From: Elmis aenea
Lineage: Eukaryota > Arthropoda > Insecta > Coleoptera > Elmidae
NCBI GenBank assembly: GCA_947652605.1
Contig: OX393578.1
Location: 2,976,001-3,040,000, forward strand
Length of the DNA stretch: 64,000 nucleotides
Direction of reading: 5' to 3'
Numbering within the stretch: position 1 is the first letter of the stretch; every line of letters begins with the position of its first letter. Made by a program: the position numbers and the translations under genes. Under the pieces are notes generated by a model that saw nothing but the letters and a program-made list of their open reading frames with translations, had not been told where the DNA came from and ran no database searches. Positions 1-11,830 of this stretch are shown piece by piece.

Positions 1-177
1 ATGTATAGCGAGTTGACTATTTCGGGACATTAACAAAAGGTTTCGACGTTCTAGCCGGATAACACCCGCGCATGGCTCTAATATTTTTATTCTGACAGTT
101 GGAAAAGAGGTTTCTTGTGATACCTCCTCGACTACGGCGTAGTTTCAAACGTTCATTTTCAATCAGGCGAGGGCAGG

Positions 178-206
178 GCGCGGCGGCGACGGTGGCGGCG
201 GCGGTA
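178..206 (+). repeat. GGC-rich triplet tract
   Basis: An imperfect (GGC)n run inside a GC-rich patch at the window edge. A frame through it lacks an ATG start and is not called as a gene. Confidence 0.6.
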
Positions 207-679
207 ATGGGGTTCCTAATGAAGCAGGCTCACCTTGCCTATAAATTACAGTCGACTCCATGCTATAACGGTTTGATATGGCTAAGATAACCACTTACAT
301 CGCGACAGGGGGCCGACTCCCGCTGAGCTCGCCGCTCACTACAACTGACTGTAATCAACTTTAAAGCCGAATAAAATATTATAAAAACTTACTACACCTA
401 AAAATAAAATCGTATATAATGATACTACGGGCACGGAGCGTGTTTTTAAGCACCGCTATTATACATATGCAAAATTGCGTAGAGCGAACTTAAATATCCA
501 CCAAAACGTGCATAAATATTTCCACCGTCGTGCTCGAGTCCTTGGCGGAATAAACAATTTTTAACAGTTCAATACGGTTAATTAAAAACGGGATAGATTT
601 CATGCTGCAGTAGACTTTACTGGCGCCCACATTTTGTTTGGTAATTTAACATCAATGTAACTGATACAGTGGATAGACC

Positions 680-1033
680 CTTAGATTATTCTTTGTCAAA
701 AATTCACACAACATGTATGCAATGCATAACGACTATTCATTCGTTTGGAAACCGATTACAAATAGTTTTTACAGTCCATCAAACTTTTTCCAAATTTTAG
801 AAGTGCATACCTTTGGAATATTTCTTGCCAAAAATTCAAAAATTTTGTTATGAGCTTTATTGTTTGTAGAATTATTAAACAACATGTATGCAATGCATAA
901 CGACCATTAATTCGGTTAGAAACCGATTAAAAGGAAGTTTAAAAAAAAAAAAGAAACCGATTATAAATATTTTTTATAGCTTATCAAACATTTTCAAAAT
1001 TTTATAATTGTGTACCTCTGGATTATTTTTTGT
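680..1033. repeat. Diverged tandem copies of an AT-rich dispersed repeat
   Basis: The block ACATGTATGCAATGCATAAC, followed by GAC, occurs at 711 and 892, and GAAACCGATTA occurs three times. A related sequence (AGGCAATGCGTAACGACTAC) occurs at about 13720, and a looser relative near 9900-10110, so this looks like an old dispersed family. Confidence 0.6.
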
Positions 1034-2133
1034 TTAAATCTATACCAGTTTCAGATTTTTTCCTTTTCGTCGGCAAACCACCGGGCCATAAAAAAGCAAT
1101 TTTTATAATTAAACATGTATATTCATCCTTATAACGAATCACAAAATAATTTAAATATTTATTAAAAAGATTTTTAACTTTAACTGTAATCTTCCTGGCA
1201 ACATCTAGATATCCAAAACCTGCTAAGCGTTATTTATTTATGAAATTTTTATGTTAAATAACAGGGTGCCTAATTAATAAGACGTTTCGATTCCATAATT
1301 TCTTAAGAAGGAATCTTATTAACAATCACTGTAATAACAGGAGACTGGTAAAACGACTATTTTTGAATTATTACACCTGATTTTTCGATAATTCATTTTT
1401 AAACGAGCGGTTCTTAAAAATATTAATTTACAAAGACAACCAACAGTGTTAAAATAAATGTCATACACTTTAATTAAATTTAAAAAAATTTTAATGCTAC
1501 TAATTTACTGTGTGGTGCTTACTATAATTATACACTATGTAAATAGCGGTTGTTTTTTGGGGGGGCGGGAGTCTTGTACAGTTGAATATTGGGTTTCAAT
1601 AATTTCTTTACTGTCTCTGTCAAAACCTTACCAATAAATTACACACCAATATTTTTAAAATATTTATAAATAGTTCCTTAATTTTTTATAAAACATATTT
1701 TTAAATCCCAGTTAGTTATTACTCGAACAACATTTTAATAGATTTTTGCTTCATTGATTGACGCTTTATCATCAACAGATTTCCGATAAAAAAACCAATC
1801 ATATTTATATAGTAATCATCTTGTTGAAAATATTAGCAGCGGTTAATTAATATTCATGAGAATTTTAATGAGCAACTCATTTACATTCAACTAAACAAAA
1901 TTAATTGAGAACAATTCTATATCCAAGGGGAATTTGCTTCCCGTATTAGAAATACTTGTTATATTAAAATTGCGACACGGAAAATAACAGTTCCAGGAGT
2001 GTTCTGAATTGTTGGTAGTCACATTCGCGTTTAATTGACGCGAAGACAGAAAAATCATGGTTTCATGCTAGTCTTAACTGATCTTGAATTGAAGTACTTG
2101 CTCGATTATTAACGTATGTTATTTTTATTGCAG

Positions 2134-3250
2134 ATAAGTTGGGTGGAAAATACAAAGCCAATTATAGAGTGATTTTTGAACAATGTGCAATATGTTGGAT
2201 AGCAGAAGATACTCCAGTTTTGCAAACGAAATGCAGCTTAAGGTAAAAATAGTATTAGTCAAGGTTGTGCGAAGACATTGTGAGTTTGAGCATACATACT
2301 TTTAATAAAATTACGATCAATTTTGTTCAAAAACTTTGCTTGTAACAGTTCTTATTCCATTTTATCAGCCGTAGTACCTTATCAAATATTTTAATTACAA
2401 AAAATTATGTACAGCATAACGATGTTGTTCAAAATACTTTAACAATTGATTGCATTTTTAACAAGTTTTGGCAAATTATATTTCCAAAATAAGTGAATTG
2501 TTTGCGTTTATTTCTCTCCTATAGATGCTATCAGCATAACTTTTTTTTTTTATTATTTATTTTCTTTTTGTTATTGTTGTCATTAAAATTAAACATTTTT
2601 GATGAGACTGCAAAGTATTTTGATTATCTACGATAAACAATGATTTTTGACTTTTTTTTAGTAGAAATCAAATTTTGTCTAACCCTGGTTTTAAATAATA
2701 AGCAGCTTACATGAGTCTAGACTCTTATGCAGTAATTTTCAAGGCTGATATGCTTTTTAAAGTGCGTTTTCCATTAACGACGCTTCGACTTACTTATTTT
2801 GCTACAATACCAACGATTTAACTGAAATGCTAATCGCAATCACATCTTGAATATTTTTAGATCTCTCCCAACAATTATGTAGCCTTATTTTCGCGTAAAA
2901 ACAACACAAAATATTCGTGTATCGAGCTTGTATCCGCATGGAACAGAATCTTTTTTAACACCCAAAAATTAACAACAGCCAAGCTGTGCCTGATATCCAA
3001 AACTACATTAGTAATTGCATTTTATATCGCAGCCTAGTTAAGATTATCTTTCACGTCTTGTTAGTGTCAAATTATCTGATATGAACCATCCAATTTGCGT
3101 CAAATTAACAAATAAAATCCTACCTTCTGCGATTTGGAGAGAGCATCCTTAGACACTTGTTGATTTCCGTGTCATTTCAGCAAAAACTTCATGACTGATG
3201 AAGTGAAGCTGATGTTGGCCAATGGTTCCCCATCACCTGCAAGAAATTAA
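2134..3250 (+). CDS. Candidate last two exons of an unidentified gene
   Basis: Segment 2134-2242 is preceded by TTTTTATTGCAG and followed by AG|GTAAAA. It is open in one frame for its whole 109 bases (KLGGKYKANYRVIFEQ, then CAICWIAEDTPVLQTKCSL). Segment 3181-3250 is preceded by TGTCATTTCAG. Read in the matching phase it gives KNFMTDEVKLMLANGSPSPA, then two residues and a TAA at 3248-3250. The junction AG+C makes a Ser codon, so the phases agree. I do not recognise the protein, and no upstream exon was found between 1 and 2133. The second segment can also be read on the minus strand as an open stretch (DGEPLANISFTSSVMKFLLK) behind a TTTCTTGCAG acceptor, so strand is uncertain. It could be a chance pairing. 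Confidence 0.28.
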
Positions 3251-5039
3251 AGTTTAATTTTAAAATGTGGAGAAGCAATTTTGATGCAGCAGTTCTTTCT
3301 AAATTCTAAATAAGGATATAATTGCCTTATACAACACCAGCTGTGATTATTTGGGACGTCTTAACAGACACAGATACGAAGCGACTTGATTTGATTAGAT
3401 GTTTGTGTGGTACGACTATAAAAATCTCAAATAATTCCAAAGATGCCCACTTAAAAATCACGTTTCGATCAACTTATAAATGTGTTCAATAATACACAGG
3501 CTATAAATTTCAAGTAGTAATTTTATTTTATTACGTGGCAATCTTGATTTTTATTAGTATTTTGAAGCAAAGTAGTCCAACGAAATGTTTTATTCGTTTC
3601 CCATAACTCATACAAAACGTAAAACATACGTTCGTTACAATTTTTGTTTGACAGCCTCACAATCAAAATTTTTAATATATCGTTATGCTTGTGTGTAAAC
3701 TCTTTATGTACAAAAACCAATACGTTATGTGCAACACACCATGGCGTCCGCGATTCAGTAGTTAAGTGTATTTTATATGTTTCTTCCAGATCATTAAATG
3801 ATCATATTAGTAATCGTACAGTTGCTGCAAATGTGAGAAGGATGTCATTGAAAGTTAATTAGATATTAAAAAGGAACGTTTTTATAACTTTGGGTGAATA
3901 TCTCTTGTAAATTTATGCAAGAGCAGTAACATAAAATTTAATAGCCACTTGTATATTTTCATATTTCAAAATATTGTCGGGATTGAAGGGAACATAATTT
4001 ATACCACGATAAAATATTTAGAAATAAGAGTAGATACACCCAATAAAAGTGAACTTCTGGAGAAGATCTTGCCAACTAATCATTATGGATAAAATAAGAA
4101 ACTCAGAGGAAAACTTCATTGTTAAAAGCTAGAATATATTACGAAATTTTCAGCTAGGATAAGTTTAAAAACATTAGCATTTGTCTGTTATATGTGTGTA
4201 TGTGTGTAGGTATCTGTGTTGTATCAGTTGTTGGGTTCATTAATTTAAACTCTTAAGACTATTTTACAATGTTTGCAGATAACATCTGGTACATGTTGTG
4301 TTTTAAAATACTTCAAGGGGCCTAGGAGGAATTTTGGCCATGTTTTACAAAGGCATTTTACACCTTTTTAATATTTAACAAAGCTTACAGTTGGATTCTT
4401 AGATTTTTGGTATTATTTGATGTTTAAGTTAAGCAGGTGTTGCCAATTAATATCTATGTTTTTTTTTGCTTAAACGTGATCAACTTAAGAAAATTACAAC
4501 AAACTTTTGTTGGAAATAATTCGAGATTATTGCCCTATGCTTGTTAACAAAACGTACTAAATTATTTAAAAATTAGGAAACTTTTGATGAAACTAATTTA
4601 TTAAAAAACTTAATTTTAATTTAAACTTTAAGAACTATTAAGCATATTTATGTTAATTTAGCTTTATGGTCGTTTGTTAATATTCCACGTCCATCAAATA
4701 ATTTTTATCTAGGCACAATTCATTATGAAATGTTGACAAGAACTGCCATAAAAATTTACAAATTATGCATAAAGAGCTTGTTAATTATAATTTTTTTTAA
4801 ATCAGGAGTCGAATTAATTAACCAATTATCATGAGCATACGATTTCATACTAATAAAGAAGCGAAATTTTTGGTAATTATTATTGTTTTTCATGGCCATC
4901 AACATAATTTAGTTTTGGCTTTTTGATATCGTTGATTAAACTTCCCAACATAATTAAAAATTGGCATTATATTCTCTGAATACTCGAAAAGGTTTTAAAT
5001 AAAAAATAAAAAATCAAAGCATGGCATTAACTTTAATCG
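3251..5039. other. AT-rich spacer, nothing recognised
   Basis: Apart from a short TG-rich microsatellite near 4193-4225 there is no recognisable coding, repeat or transposon signal. Confidence 0.6.
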
Positions 5040-5655
5040 AATTTTTTTATATTTATTTATTTAGTCATGAGTCCTTCTACTGTTAGGTGTAGGACTGTTG
5101 AGTTATGTTGTTCTGACTTTTTTCATGTTTTTCTGTCTTGTGCTAGCTTTTTTATGTCTTTCAATTTTGTATATCTATCCGTTGCTGCTTTTTTAACTTC
5201 GTCTTGCAAGGTTTTTCTCGGTCTACCTCTTTTGTTTTTTCCCTGTGATCTTGCTTCATAGGCTTTTCTGGTTAACCTTCCTTGTTTCAACCTATAAATG
5301 TGACCCAACCATCCCAGCTATCTTTCATGTATTTTTGTTTAAACTGATTTTATCTTTAATTGTTCTCTATAGGTATGTTTCGTTTCTGATTCTATCTTTT
5401 TTGGTTTTTCCTTGGATTTTTCTTAGAAACCCTATTTCTGCTGCATTCACTCGGCTACTATTTTTACTTGTGAGTGTCCACGTTTCACTTCCGTATCAAA
5501 GTGCCGGAGGTAGTAACTTTTTACCACTTCCACTTTTGTTCGTTTTGGGACTTCTCTATTTCCAAAAATATTGTTCTTTAACTGTTAAATATTATTTTCA
5601 AATTTCCTGTCCTTTCGCTTATTTCCTTGTCCATTCCTCCATTTTGCTCTATTGA
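5040..5655 (-). mobile_element. LINE relic, C-terminal end of reverse-transcriptase ORF
   Basis: On the minus strand, across several frameshifts, the translation shows the C-terminal region common to many insect non-LTR retrotransposons: GNREVPKRTKVEVVKSYYL, a degraded GSETWTLTS-like segment, FLRKIQGKTKKDRIRNE, then GHIYRLKQGRLTRKAYEA and GKNKRGRPRKTLQDEVKKA. The last block is uninterrupted from about 5308 to 5123. The 3' end on this strand (near 5045-5065) carries a TAAATAAATAAATA tail, typical of LINE insertion ends. The 5' part is missing. The plus-strand frame over the same bases is a shadow. Confidence 0.8.
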
Positions 5656-5869
5656 ATTCTTTAAGTGATTAATTTAAATCAGTAGGTTTAATTAAAAATC
5701 ACCTTTTTTTCTGGAAGGATCTTTTGTTGAAACGCAATACACTTTCAGTATATGATACAGAACTTTATTTTAGTACGATTATGTTGTTAATTAATGATCT
5801 GCTGTTACAGATTAAGCATGCTTTAAATTTGAAACCGAGTAATTTCTCGTGTAGCTTGATATATTAAGG

Positions 5870-6700
5870 TCGAGAATTATTCATCGGTCAAATACGTCCT
5901 GGTGTAATATATAAAACTCGCTTAAGTCTTTCGGTATTCCTAGATACCACGTAATTGGCCATCCTACTAAGTTACAAGAGCGACAATGGCCCGACCCCTG
6001 ACCTGGCTCCGAGATCTGGAGATGCTGATCTCCAGAGTAATGACTCTCATATTTCTTCCAAAGTGAAATTTCGTCACTTTGCTGTCAGCTTGCAAGTGGG
6101 TCCTTCGTAAGTCTTCTGTATCCCGGAAACAGCGTTCACATACCGTTTAACGACATCAGAGTTAATATTCGCGTAGAACTTCATTTTCGCCCGTTTGTTA
6201 TAAGAATGACGTTACGGTTAACGGCCATAAAAACCCCCGTAATAATTTATAAGATATTAATAGACGTCAGCGTGTCATCCTCTAGCACCGGGGGCCCAAG
6301 AATGACTTCATAAGTTACCGGTACGCCGGGGTAGGAACTCCAAGTCATGGCGGTGGCCTCCACTATCAAATATACATTTATCTTTGTTGAGGTAGGTCGC
6401 GTGCGCTCAAGAACAATCATTAATCCTCCGCTGCCAGTGGCAACCCACAGACAGTGCAACGCTAAACAGGAACTCGGCTACGAGCGGAATCGAAATTAGC
6501 GGAAAAGCTCACGATAACGTCAACCGTACGGACGTAAAGAACGACGAATTGTCAGTATCGCGACACGGAGCGGAGATATGGGCGCGTGAGTTGCATGAAA
6601 GCTGGCAGTATCCATCTAATTTTTGGTAAATCTGTGGGATAGCAGAGGCTGCCGGCGCTGATTTGCTCAATTTACGCACGTCACTCTACGTCAGGCAGAA
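5870..6700. promoter_or_regulatory. GC-richer island of unknown role
   Basis: A block clearly richer in CpG than its surroundings. A 70-codon minus-strand open frame (6459-6247) lies in it but resembles no family I know. It could be a promoter or enhancer island or a non-coding exon. The neighbouring 5656-5869 and 6701-7430 are AT-rich with nothing recognisable except scraps shared with the minisatellite flanks. Confidence 0.3.
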
Positions 6701-7430
6701 TGAGATGTAAAGTGTCTTAAAATCAAACCCAATATTTCGTCAAAGCTGCCTGCCAGATCCTGGCACTTTACATATAGATGTGCTTCGATTTTTCAGGCTG
6801 CAAATTTGCAGAGACTTTCAGATATCTTACGCCTCTTTCATTCAGTAAAATGAACAACGCCATGACTTCACAGGTCATTAACTACTTGTTGTAAACAAAC
6901 TTTAATAAATTAAAGTTGCACAACAACTAAATCAAAAGTTATACTAAACATAATTTTTGGAAATAAAATCCCAACTATCAACATAAAAATATTCAATGGA
7001 ATTATAAAGAAGCTTAATTTAAAATCACTTATCTTCTTTCTTACAAGGATCTCTTGTTAAAATGCAATACCATTTTCTAGACTCACGTCTCTAAATCAGC
7101 TGCAGTATTTCTTTTCATACATTTTTCATTTTATTTTCCATTACATTAATAAATGAATCGCTTAAATTATACAACAATTTATTCTTTGTTATTGTCAAAA
7201 TAAGAGAAAACCAGCGTACTATTAAAAATTTATAAGCTGATTTAAATTGAAATCTCCCTTATTATTAATTATAGATCATGGATTAAAATTGGAATAAGTT
7301 GCTAAATATAATGTTGATCAACGTTATCAAACTTATTTATTTCGTAAAAAAAACAAGTGATCTTAAATTAAAATAACTTTGCTTGGTTCTGATTAAAAAA
7401 TAATAAAGTTACTGATGGAAAGACGGGAGG

Positions 7431-8270
7431 AGCATTTTTACAAGAGTTCCTTCACAGAAAAAGAGGAAGTAATAATAGAGGAGAGCCCTGAAACTAGTCT
7501 ATCATTTCTATGAGGGATCCTTTACAGCAAAAAGGATAAGTGATTAGAGACAAGAGTTTTGAAACTGGTCTATCATTTCAACAAGGGATCCTTCACAGAA
7601 AAAGGATAATTTTTAAGAGACAAGAGTTCTAAAAATGATCTATCATTTCTACAACGGATCTTTCACAGAAAAAGGATAATTTTTAACAGACAGGAGTTCT
7701 GAAAATGATCTATTATTTCAACCAAGGAAACTTCACAGAAAAAGGATAATTTTTAAGACCAAGAGTCCTGAAAATGTTCTATCATTTCTACAAGGAAACC
7801 TTCACAGAAAAAGGATAATTTTTAAGAGACAAGAGTCCTGAAAATTATCTATCATTTCTATAAGGAAACCTTCACAGAAAAAGGATAATTTTTAAGAGAC
7901 AAGAGTCCTGAAAATTATCTATCATTTCTACAAGGGAACCTTCACAGAAAAAGGATAATTTTTAAGAGACAAGAGTCCTAAAACTAGTCTATCATTTCTA
8001 CAAGGGAACCTTCACAGAAAAAGGATAATTTTTAAGAGACAAGAGTCCTGAAAATGATCTATCATTTCTACAAGGGAACCTTCACAGAAAGAGGATAATT
8101 TTTATGAGACAAGAGTCCTGAAAATGATCTGTTATTTCTACAAGGGAACCTTCACAGAAAAAGGATTATTTTTAAGATACAAGAGTCCTGAAAATTATCT
8201 ATCATTTCTACAAGGGAACCTTCACAGAAAAAGGATTTTTAAGAGTCAAGAGTCCTGAAAATGATTTAGC
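7431..8270. repeat. 70-bp minisatellite, about 12 copies
   Basis: The unit contains CAAGGGAACCTTCACAGAAA followed by AAGGATAATTTTTAAGAGAC and AAGAGTCCTGAAAA plus ATCTATCATTTCTA. Copies begin at about 7441, 7511, 7582, 7652, 7723, 7791, 7861, 7931, 8001, 8071, 8141 and 8211. The first copies are the most diverged; the middle ones are nearly identical. Confidence 0.95.
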
Positions 8271-8739
8271 CTAACTACAATCCTAAAACTAGTCTAGCTT
8301 TTTACAAGAGATATTTTGTAAATTTGCAATAATTTTATTTCGCATTTTGGGGTTATTTTACGCAATTTAAAAAATTAGAAAAGTTATACATTATCAGTTA
8401 CTTGTGTCTGATGCATTTAAAGTTTGTTGTGTAAAATACACAATAATCAGTAAAATTATTTTGTTGGGTTAGTTTTCTTAATGATCGTTTTGTTCAATAT
8501 AATATGATAAATAGCTGTCTAGCTAAAAAAAATGTTGTAAATTACCTCATTAGAAATTCAACCGACAATTCAACGCATACAAAATAGCGGTCACAAGAAT
8601 AATTATCTCCCGGTAAATAATTTAAGTTTCGATTGTTTGTTAGTCGGTGTCCATCTTTATGTTCCAAGTAGATAGCGATGCTTCGACCTGTTTTTTTGTG
8701 TGAGGAATCAATACGGTTTTGTGCAATCTGCAATTTGTT

Positions 8740-9360
8740 ACGCATCCCACGGTCCTTTATTTAAAACCGACACCGTGTAGATTTATAAGGATTTCGTTTT
8801 GATGATGCTGAACCCTGAAACCGGTAAATCATCATAGTGGGACCCTAAAGGTGCAGCGATATATTACCGTACACCTGCGAGTCCCTCTAACCGAGAGAGC
8901 TTAATTTCTAATGGTGTACGGATGCAAAGTAAAGCTCGCAGGTTCGTGTTTAATTAAGAGACGGATGCCAAAATGTATGGCTGTGTAGTTACAGGATGTG
9001 TTCGCATGGCAGTTGACTTGGGCGCAATCATTTTAAAAAATTATAGGGCACCTGTTGCACGCTGTTATTATTTAATAGTTCTCCGTCGCTCCGACTAAAC
9101 TTTGTTTATTGTTTACGTAATCGTCCGTGTAAATTACGAGTGATAAATGTCGCATTTGCACTGCGAGTTATGGGCAACGAAAGGAGTCCGGGCGACTTGA
9201 CTGAGTGTATCTCGGCGATTACTGAATTCTAGCAACTGCGTCTATGGAGTGTCTTCTGGTGGGTGAGGGCCTGACAAGATGATGGACGACTCTGCGAATG
9301 GCGGCAGCGACAGGAAGGTGGGTTAGCTGGGTCACGGGTGTTCTGTTTGCAGTTGCGGTG
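8740..9360. promoter_or_regulatory. GC-richer block containing the possible first exon
   Basis: CpG content rises here against an AT-rich background, and the short frame at 9279-9317 lies near its end. It may be a promoter region. From 8313 to 8740 there is only AT-rich sequence. Confidence 0.3.
9279..9317 (+). CDS. Possible first coding exon (13 codons) of unknown or alternative transcript
   Basis: Within a locally GC-richer block, ATGATG opens a short frame, MMDDSANGGSDRK, that runs straight into AAG|GTGGGT, a good donor site at 9318; without splicing the frame stops three codons later. The preceding bases look like a leader rather than AT-rich spacer. It ends in phase 0, so it could in principle splice to hth exon 2, which starts in phase 0, but nothing in the sequence ties it to hth. 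I do not recognise the peptide. It may be a chance frame. Confidence 0.22.
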
Positions 9361-11374
9361 CATCGCACCCTCCATTATCTGTGTTTCTAATTTTCGACAA
9401 AACTAAACTTCTTACACTTAAAACTACCGACTACTAGAAGCGTTCAAATTTAGCCAGGAATACCTTCATAAATACTAATTTTAATAACAAATTTCAAAAC
9501 CGACTAATGGAGAGGTTGGCTTTTGCCCTTGACTACATATCCATTAAAATTTATTGGTTTCTTTATTATTTTGACCGTTGCAATCACCATGTCAGACACT
9601 TCTGTCTATTGTAGGGTAAAACAACGTATTATTATCAAATTTTTTGCAGCAAAAGGCGTTAATTGTACCAAAATATTTGTTAGATTGTTTGAAGAATGGA
9701 GACCAAGGAAGGTTCGTGAAAATTCTCAAAAAAATTAAATTAGTATCGAAAGTGTTAAAGATAATATACAAAACTATAAAAAATATCATATAGTGACAGC
9801 CACAAGGATTTTTTAAATGGTTCCAAGATTACTAGGAACAATATATAGCAAAGTTTTAGATTTTTAGATCAAAGAAAAAAAGCCAGATGGATATCAAGTG
9901 CTATAAAAAATATTTTAAATCGGTTTCTGAACGGACTGGAGGTCGTTTTGCTCTGCTTAGATGTTGTTTGACATTTCTACAAACCATAAGGGCAATTGCA
10001 AAATTTTAGAATTTTTGTCAATGAAAGTTCCAAGGCGATAACACTTGACAAAAGTTTTAAAAACTTTGAAGGGCCATAAAATACATTTTCAATTGGTTTC
10101 TGAACAAATTGGCAGTTGTTTTGTGTTTGTTCAACACAATTATTTTAACAAATTCTCTAAATCCAGAGAAACTTGTTTAAGCACAAGAAGTTAAATATTG
10201 GCTACTACATTCAATTTATTACAAAAAATTGTTTATAAATGGCAAACTAAAACCAATGCATCAATGTTTGTCTAAAAGATTGATTGCATATTAATTAAAA
10301 ACCTGTTAACATCTGTTAACGAACGTGTTACTAATTTTTTAAACAAAATTATTTAAATTTCGCAAAAGAAAAATCCGCAAATGCTACCAGGTATTGACAT
10401 ATTTTTGAGATAAACGTTTTTTTAATCAATTAATATTTCAAAGCTCCAAAATATAAATTTAGATAACGACCGCTAAGTTAAAATTAATTATACACCTTTT
10501 ATCATGACATCACCGAAAATAATTTCAAAAAATGCCTTTTTACTTAAATTATTATGATAATTAACAAAGTTACTGTATTAAAAAAAAAAACTACCATAAT
10601 TTACAGACCATCTGTTAATGCAAGTGCAGAAATTATTTTTAATATAATTAACAACTGTAAATTTTTGTCAATTTGTATAATATTCATAGCGGGTTTTAAT
10701 AAATATTTCTCATAATGCACAAGCTGGAAGCATTTTATAAATAGCGAATAAATTTTTAAACTTAATTAACGTTACCAACTTTTATGACACTCGAAATTTT
10801 AGCATTTAGACATCCTTTCTCCACCAAGAATTCAAAACAGCTGCAAAATTGTTAAATATTGCTAAATATTACCGCTTCACACTCGCCGATTTTAAAATTG
10901 CTTTCCAAAATATGTGTTATTCACGTGTACAATTTAATATGAACGTTTAATAAATCGTAGAAAAGTCTCACATGCAAGGATAACGGCAAAAAAGCCCGAT
11001 AAATCATGCTCAGCAAATATATATTCACAAGTAGAGTGTAGACAAAATAAATAGTCTAATAATGTTCCTCTAAACGGAGGCATCAGCTCGTTGTGACTTA
11101 TGGAGAAAAGAAATACATTCCCAAGATACTCGGGCCTCATATGGCCATAAGTTTATGATAATATCAATAAGAATAGGCCAAGTCCTCTTTTTTACGGTCG
11201 TTCTGTTGCGTCTCAAGCAAATCAGCAAGTCATTCTGATAGACAGAACATGGGTTAAGCCCCACTGACCTACATTTAACGTCTTTTAGGGTTAGTAATTG
11301 ATTATTTACTAGTTTTTCCCCCTGAAATGTATCTTGAAATCCAAAAAATTTGCCCCAATTTACATTTTATTTAA
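9361..11374. other. AT-rich spacer with old repeat scraps
   Basis: The stretch contains loosely repeated segments such as ATCGGTTTCTGAACGGACTG and ATTGGTTTCTGAACAAATTG (about 9918 and 10099). These resemble the family at 680-1033. The open frames here show no family features. Confidence 0.5.
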
Positions 11375-11830
11375 CGTTCTTTTTACAAACAATCAAAAAG
11401 TGCTTAACAAAAAACAAGGAAACACATTCACGTTTTATAGACTTGGAAAATGCATTCGATAAAATCAAAAGAAAATACGTATAGAGGGGCCTAAGAAGGA
11501 AGGGAATAGAAATAGAAATAATCGACATAATAAAAGCGATGTACGAAAAAGACGGTAAATATTGTAAGAACCCAAAATGAAGAATCGGAAGAGTTTGAAA
11601 CAAATATATATGCTTTTATAGGATGAAAGAAGAAAGGTTAACCAGAAAAGCCTTTGAAGCAAGATCGCAGGGAAAACAACAAAGAGTTAGACCGAGAAAA
11701 ACCTGACAAGATGAAGTTAAAAAAGCAGCAACGGATAGAAACATCAAATGGAAAGACATAAAAATCAGCACAGCATTACTCAACAGTTATACCCCTAACA
11801 GTAGAAGGACTCATGACCAGCATGTTTGAC
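11375..11830 (+). mobile_element. Internally deleted copy of the same LINE family
   Basis: The plus strand first reads a reverse-transcriptase block, FIDLENAFDKIKRKYV then RGLRRKGIEIEIIDIIKAMY and EKDG (the FxDLxKAFD motif), with stops. At about 11617 it jumps directly to the C-terminal block RMKEERLTRKAFEARSQGK, RPRKT, QDEVKKAATDRN. The intervening catalytic region is missing. The end (CTAACAGTAGAAGGACTCAT, near 11800) matches the 3' end of the 5040-5655 copy. It is dead, with several stops and frameshifts. Confidence 0.75.

Noticed and set aside
5245..5655. 136-codon plus-strand open frame
   Set aside because: It is the complement of a minus-strand LINE relic with recognisable motifs; the plus-strand peptide is only hydrophobic low-complexity sequence.
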